The position numbers were made by a program, and so were the translations under genes. Source: Allantophomopsis cytisporea (taxonomy: Eukaryota; Ascomycota; Leotiomycetes; Phacidiales; Phacidiaceae). Taken from it: a stretch of DNA of 64,000 bases. The notes below the pieces were generated by a model, which ran no database searches, was not told the origin of the DNA, and saw only the letters and a list, made by a program, of their open reading frames with translations. The stretch is from NCBI GenBank assembly GCA_024752435.1, contig CP103037.1, positions 62,001 through 126,000 of the forward strand, read 5' to 3'. Below, one piece after another: positions 60,201-64,000 of this stretch (within the stretch, counting starts at the first letter, position 1; every line of letters begins with the position of its first letter).

Positions 60201-60961
60201 TCTCACGTGATAAACGATGCACAACGTGTGTCCTCGAGTTGCTCATCTAACCTTCACGTGATCTCGCGTTTGGCTCTCGCGACTACCGATGCACATCATA
60301 TGTGCACATAACATGGCAGTTGATATTTTATGAAAAGGTGCGTTGAACTCACCTGCATCCTCAAAGTCTCTCGTCGTTTATGTCGCAATTTCGGAATTCG
60401 GTCGTGGGATTGCTGGAAATCCTTCGTCGGCGCTTCAAATTGCGATCTTCAGGCTCGCGCGCGACGGACGCGTTCTGGCCTCCAACTATCAAAATCCTCA
60501 TCAACCAAATCGCTATCTGCCAGCAAGTCAACAAATTTCAAGCGTGTTTGAAGATTCCTGCGAGAAGGATCACGAGACCGGCTTTGATCACCGGGAGTTC
60601 TTTTGGCACCTCACAGAAGGCTTTTTGGTCTGTTGCTATCATCGATGAGCTCAAAGTGCATCTTGCGGCATTGCAATTTAGCAGTCGTGATAAATGTCCC
60701 TTTTATACGTATCGTAGTGTGATACTGTTGAATGAAGAGGCGGATTCCTGGAAGGTACAGTACTGAACTGTGCTGTTTGCTTCGGATAACACTGGACTCC
60801 AATTTATGATATCTCGAGACCAAGAGCAACGTCAAATCTGCAGTACCTGTAACCCGGACAATACAGCTTGGACCTACCTTGAATAGTTTTTCACAGTCTC
60901 TTAAAAACAAAACATTATCAGAAACTATTATTGAGTCAGCAAGTGTCCAAACTATTCCACC
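57255..60961. other. 3.7-kb spacer upstream of RhoGEF and TERT
   Basis: No supported gene. It contains GAATGAGTGA-type repeats (58160-58280), a CAGTAC repeat (near 58662-58695), a TGTA run (59265-59303), and a GTACAGCGTA cluster (59420-59465). A frame at 60380-60766 has no recognisable domain. The segment holds the promoters of the divergent RhoGEF and TERT genes. Confidence 0.6.
59265..59303. repeat. (TGTA)n tetranucleotide microsatellite
   Basis: About nine tandem TGTA units with one TGCA interruption. Confidence 0.9.
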
Positions 60962-63900
60962 ATGGGCAAGAGAAAGCGAGGTAAACACGGGTCTTCTCAA
61001 GTCCCCAAGCCAGCACGCAGCACAGAACCCCTCATAAAAGCCGCTGTGCTTGAAAAGTATTACCCCTCAGTTCCGACACTTCGAGAGTATCTTCTCTCGC
61101 GCCTACCAACCTCATCCAAAGCACGGAGGAAGAAGATAGGATGTATTGGCAGAAGAAGCCAATCCCGGCCTCATCCTGCAAGCAAAGGGACAGAAGGTGG
61201 AAGAAGCAAAGAAGTAAACACGAACTTACAGGATCAAGAACAGGAACTAGGTCGTTTGCTTGATCAAACACTCGTCGGCGTCCCAAAGGATGCAGGCACG
61301 GTAGATAACGGGCGAATACAGAAACTGCGCACCTTCTCGCAGCGATCAAGCAACGATGACTCCGCGCATGACCTCACCAGTGGAGTAGAAAGCTACTGTC
61401 AGAGCGATGTAAGAAGCCCATAGAAACGGACCTCAAAACCCAAGCTGATATCATCACCAGATAGTGCATTTCTGCATCTGGCAGCTCTACCAGCGCGATA
61501 ACCGTTCGAGTATAGGATATGCTCCAGCAACTCAGCATCTTCTATGTCAGGGCTACCGGAGACATATCTCGCATTCGATGAACGATGCTATACCAGGCGT
61601 GTTCTCGGTCCACCCTAATGCACATGTCAGCGAGCTTAAGAGCGCGATATGGAAGCAGGTACTTACACTGCTCGGCCGTGATGGTGAGAAAGTTATGATT
61701 GATCTACTGGTCGACTGTGCCATATTTGTAGCGCTGAGTGAGGGTGATGGCAATTTCCATCAGTTGTGTGGTAGGTCTTCTATGTTGAGTTTGCTTTGAT
61801 CAACTGAGGAACGTGAAGAGAGCTGATATTTGTAGGCATTCCTTTGGGAGAACTCACCGTGCTAAAAGATTGTGCGCCAGCAGCGCTGCTGTATCCTGCC
61901 AGTGGTCAGTCGACTTTGTCTGGCAAGGTGCAGGCGAACATTCTGCGCACACCAGGCTCAATTGCTTTTGTGAGAAACCGTATGCTGTATGCAAAAGCAA
62001 GTTTAAATGCTCATGGACGTGTTCGGTTTGGGTTGAGACATATCCGTAAGTTGATCGGGCGTTTTTGTGAAGTGTTGTTGTGATGTTGACGTGATTCAGA
62101 TGCGCTGAATAGATATGGTGCTGAGCCCATTTCGGCGGGACAACCAGCTGATGTGATAACTCCAAACGTATTGCAGCTTATGAGGTACCTGTTTCCTCGT
62201 CAATTTGGTCTGCATAATGTCTTTACCTCAGTTGTTGATTCTCGGGAGACGGTACAACCGTTCAAGGATTATACGATGCGGGAAGAAGAGTTCCAGAGAG
62301 CGAAGAAGGTGAGTACGGGGAAGTGGGGTGATAAGTGCCCAAAGCGTCTGAGAGGCGAAATTGTGCGGCTTGTGAGGAAGATGCAGATTATTCATAAGAG
62401 ATGTGCGTATGTTGAGCTGCTGAACTATTATTGCCCCGTGGCAGAGAAGTCCGCCGAGGGATCGCGGGGTAATGGGTCCGGATTTCCAGACGCACTTACG
62501 ACACATGGAGAAGGAGACCCCGATGCTTCGTTGACAAATGCCACGTTCAGGACTCAAGCAAGTCTACCTCAAAATACTGAGCAGAAAGTAAGCGTTGAGA
62601 TGAAGGTGGAATCAAGCGTTGATGTGCACTCAAGCGGCGAGTCAAGTGTCATGATTCCAGAAACGAAGACATCGTTTATAGACCATGCTACCCCCGTCGC
62701 TCAGGTTTCTGTCTTCTGTCGGAGTGTCTTGAATACGATCCTGCCTAATGGCTTCTTTGGTGCCGACGAAATCCAGAAACATAATCGGAATGTGCTGAAT
62801 CGAAACCTTGATCGGTTTATCCGACTTCGCAGATTTGAGACTCTGACTCTTCATGAGGTAGTACAGGATATGAAGGTATGTCTATAGTCCTTACTAGCAA
62901 GGATTTGACTAAATGTGTTCAATAGATCACCGAGATATCATGGCTTGCTCCGCCGAAACTATCAGAGGCAAAAACATCAAAAACGGATGTTTCAAAACGG
63001 CATGAGATCTTTCATGAGTTGATTTACTACATCTTTGATTCTCTTCTCATACCTCTCCTCCGCAGCAATTTCCACATCACGGAGTCGCAAGCCCATCGGC
63101 ATCATCTTTTCTTCTTCCGCCATGATACATGGCGAGCACTCGTCGACCCAGCATTATCTAGTCTCAAGACTGATATGTTTGAGGAGATGAAGACTGCACA
63201 GGCACAGGAGATTTTGAGATCTCGTCCACTTGGATTCAGTCAGATTCGATTACTTCCGAAGGCTACAGGAGTCAGGCCGATCATGAATTTAAGGCGTAGA
63301 ATGATGAAGAAAGGTCAAAAGTGGCTTGGGATGAGTATAAACAGTGTGCTTACTCCAGTTCATAACATGTTCAACTACGAGAGAGTAAGCTTTTTCAACC
63401 GGAACTTGATCAACTACTGATTTCTATAGTTGAATAATCCCTTAAAACTTGGCTCTACTCTCTTCTCTGTAGGAGATATCTATCACCGCCTCCGCTCCTT
63501 CAAAAACCAACTTGGCACAACCAAACCCCTTTATTTCGCCAAAGTAGATGTCACAGCCGCCTTCGATACCATCCCTCAAAGCGCAGTGACAAAACTAATG
63601 TCCCATCTCCCCAAATCTTCCTCCTATCGCCTGGCCCGCCATGTAGAGATAAAAGCGCAAACGGACTCCAGAAACACCTACAGTACACCTGGCAACCCAA
63701 TCCGAAAATTTGTCACCCTTGCCGCCCCCAGTACCACCGCTCCTCCCTTTGAAGAAGTCTTATCGGACCTCATCTCGAAAGGCAAGAACCGTACCATCTT
63801 CGTCGATCGAGTTGCGCCCTCACACCGCGAAAAATATGATCTCCTTTCTTTGCTCAACTCGCATATCCACCACAATATCGTCAAAATCGGCAAAAAATTC

Positions 63901-64000
63901 TACCGACAGGCACGCGGAATTCCTCAGGGGTCGGTGCTCTCATCACTGTTATGCAATTATTTCTACGCTGATCTCGAAGCTACACATCTCTCCTTCCTTA
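60962..64000 (+). CDS. TERT: Telomerase reverse transcriptase (TERT), 3' end beyond window
   Basis: Six exons are visible (60962-61408, 61461-61770, 61836-62045, 62100-62875, 62926-63384, 63430-64000), and the gene runs off the window. The N-terminal half has the telomerase-specific region: CPKRLRGEIVRLVRKMQIIHKRCAYVELLNYYCP and a T-motif-like block FFFRHDTWRALVDP. The RT domain follows with motifs 1-2 (IRLLPKATGVRPIMNLRR), motif A (FAKVDVTAAFDTIPQ, first catalytic Asp codon at 63547-63549) and motif B' (GIPQGSVLSSLLCNYFYADLE). Motifs C, D and E must lie past 64000. The enzyme adds telomere repeats from its RNA template. No in-frame stop is seen in the chosen exons. A short retained stretch at about 62308-62340 could be species-specific. 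Confidence 0.92.

Noticed and set aside
60380..60766. 128-codon plus-strand frame upstream of TERT
   Set aside because: No recognisable domain and overlapping alternative frames of similar length; not supported.
1..64000. tRNA, rRNA or intact transposase genes
   Set aside because: None noticed by eye on either strand; no cloverleaf with a clear B-box and no transposase or integrase frame. A covariance-model scan would be needed to exclude small RNAs.

Overview
The window is nuclear DNA from a filamentous ascomycete (Pezizomycotina). Genes are interrupted by short introns of about 45-200 bp with GT..AG borders and CTAAC/CTGAC-like branch sites. The gene set includes fungus-specific families: a velvet regulator, UstYa oxidases, a fungal wax-synthase-like acyltransferase and a DUF3602 protein. 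A Leotiomycete (Botrytis/Sclerotinia-like) is my best guess from the general look of the proteins; nothing here proves the genus.

Layout. 1-23 kb is mostly housekeeping: an MBOAT acyltransferase (-), eIF3b (-) facing the chaperonin subunit CCT2 (+) across a 545-bp bidirectional promoter, a 4-kb microsatellite-rich spacer, the unfolded-protein-response sensor IRE1 (+), a DEK_C/SWIB chromatin protein (+), the ribosome-collision ubiquitin ligase HEL2/ZNF598 (+) and a linalool-dehydratase/isomerase-like enzyme (-). 23-37.5 kb is accessory DNA holding the main find: a small secreted precursor with six Kex2-flanked repeats (core YINF or YVNF), three UstYa-type oxidase genes, and an MRP-type (ABCC) transporter pseudogene with five in-frame stops but intact splice sites. 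This is the organisation of a dikaritin (ustiloxin/phomopsin-type) RiPP locus. 38-64 kb returns to core genes: a DUF3602 protein (+), a 4.7-kb pyrimidine- and microsatellite-rich spacer leading into velvet protein VelB (+), PEX10 (-) head-to-head with an ERD1-like EXS protein (+), a large DH-BAR-SH3 Rho-family GEF (-), and the 5' part of telomerase reverse transcriptase (+), cut by the window end.

How the accessory genes could work together (inference): the precursor enters the secretory pathway, Kex2 cuts at each KR, and the membrane-anchored UstYa proteins cyclise the Tyr-containing core oxidatively. No methyltransferase, tyrosinase, flavin enzyme or dedicated peptidase is seen within the window, and the only transporter is dead. 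The product may therefore be a simple cyclopeptide, or the rest of the pathway may lie elsewhere. All exon borders were assigned by eye. For each multi-exon gene, except the pseudogene and the TERT gene that runs off the window, the exon lengths sum to a multiple of three.
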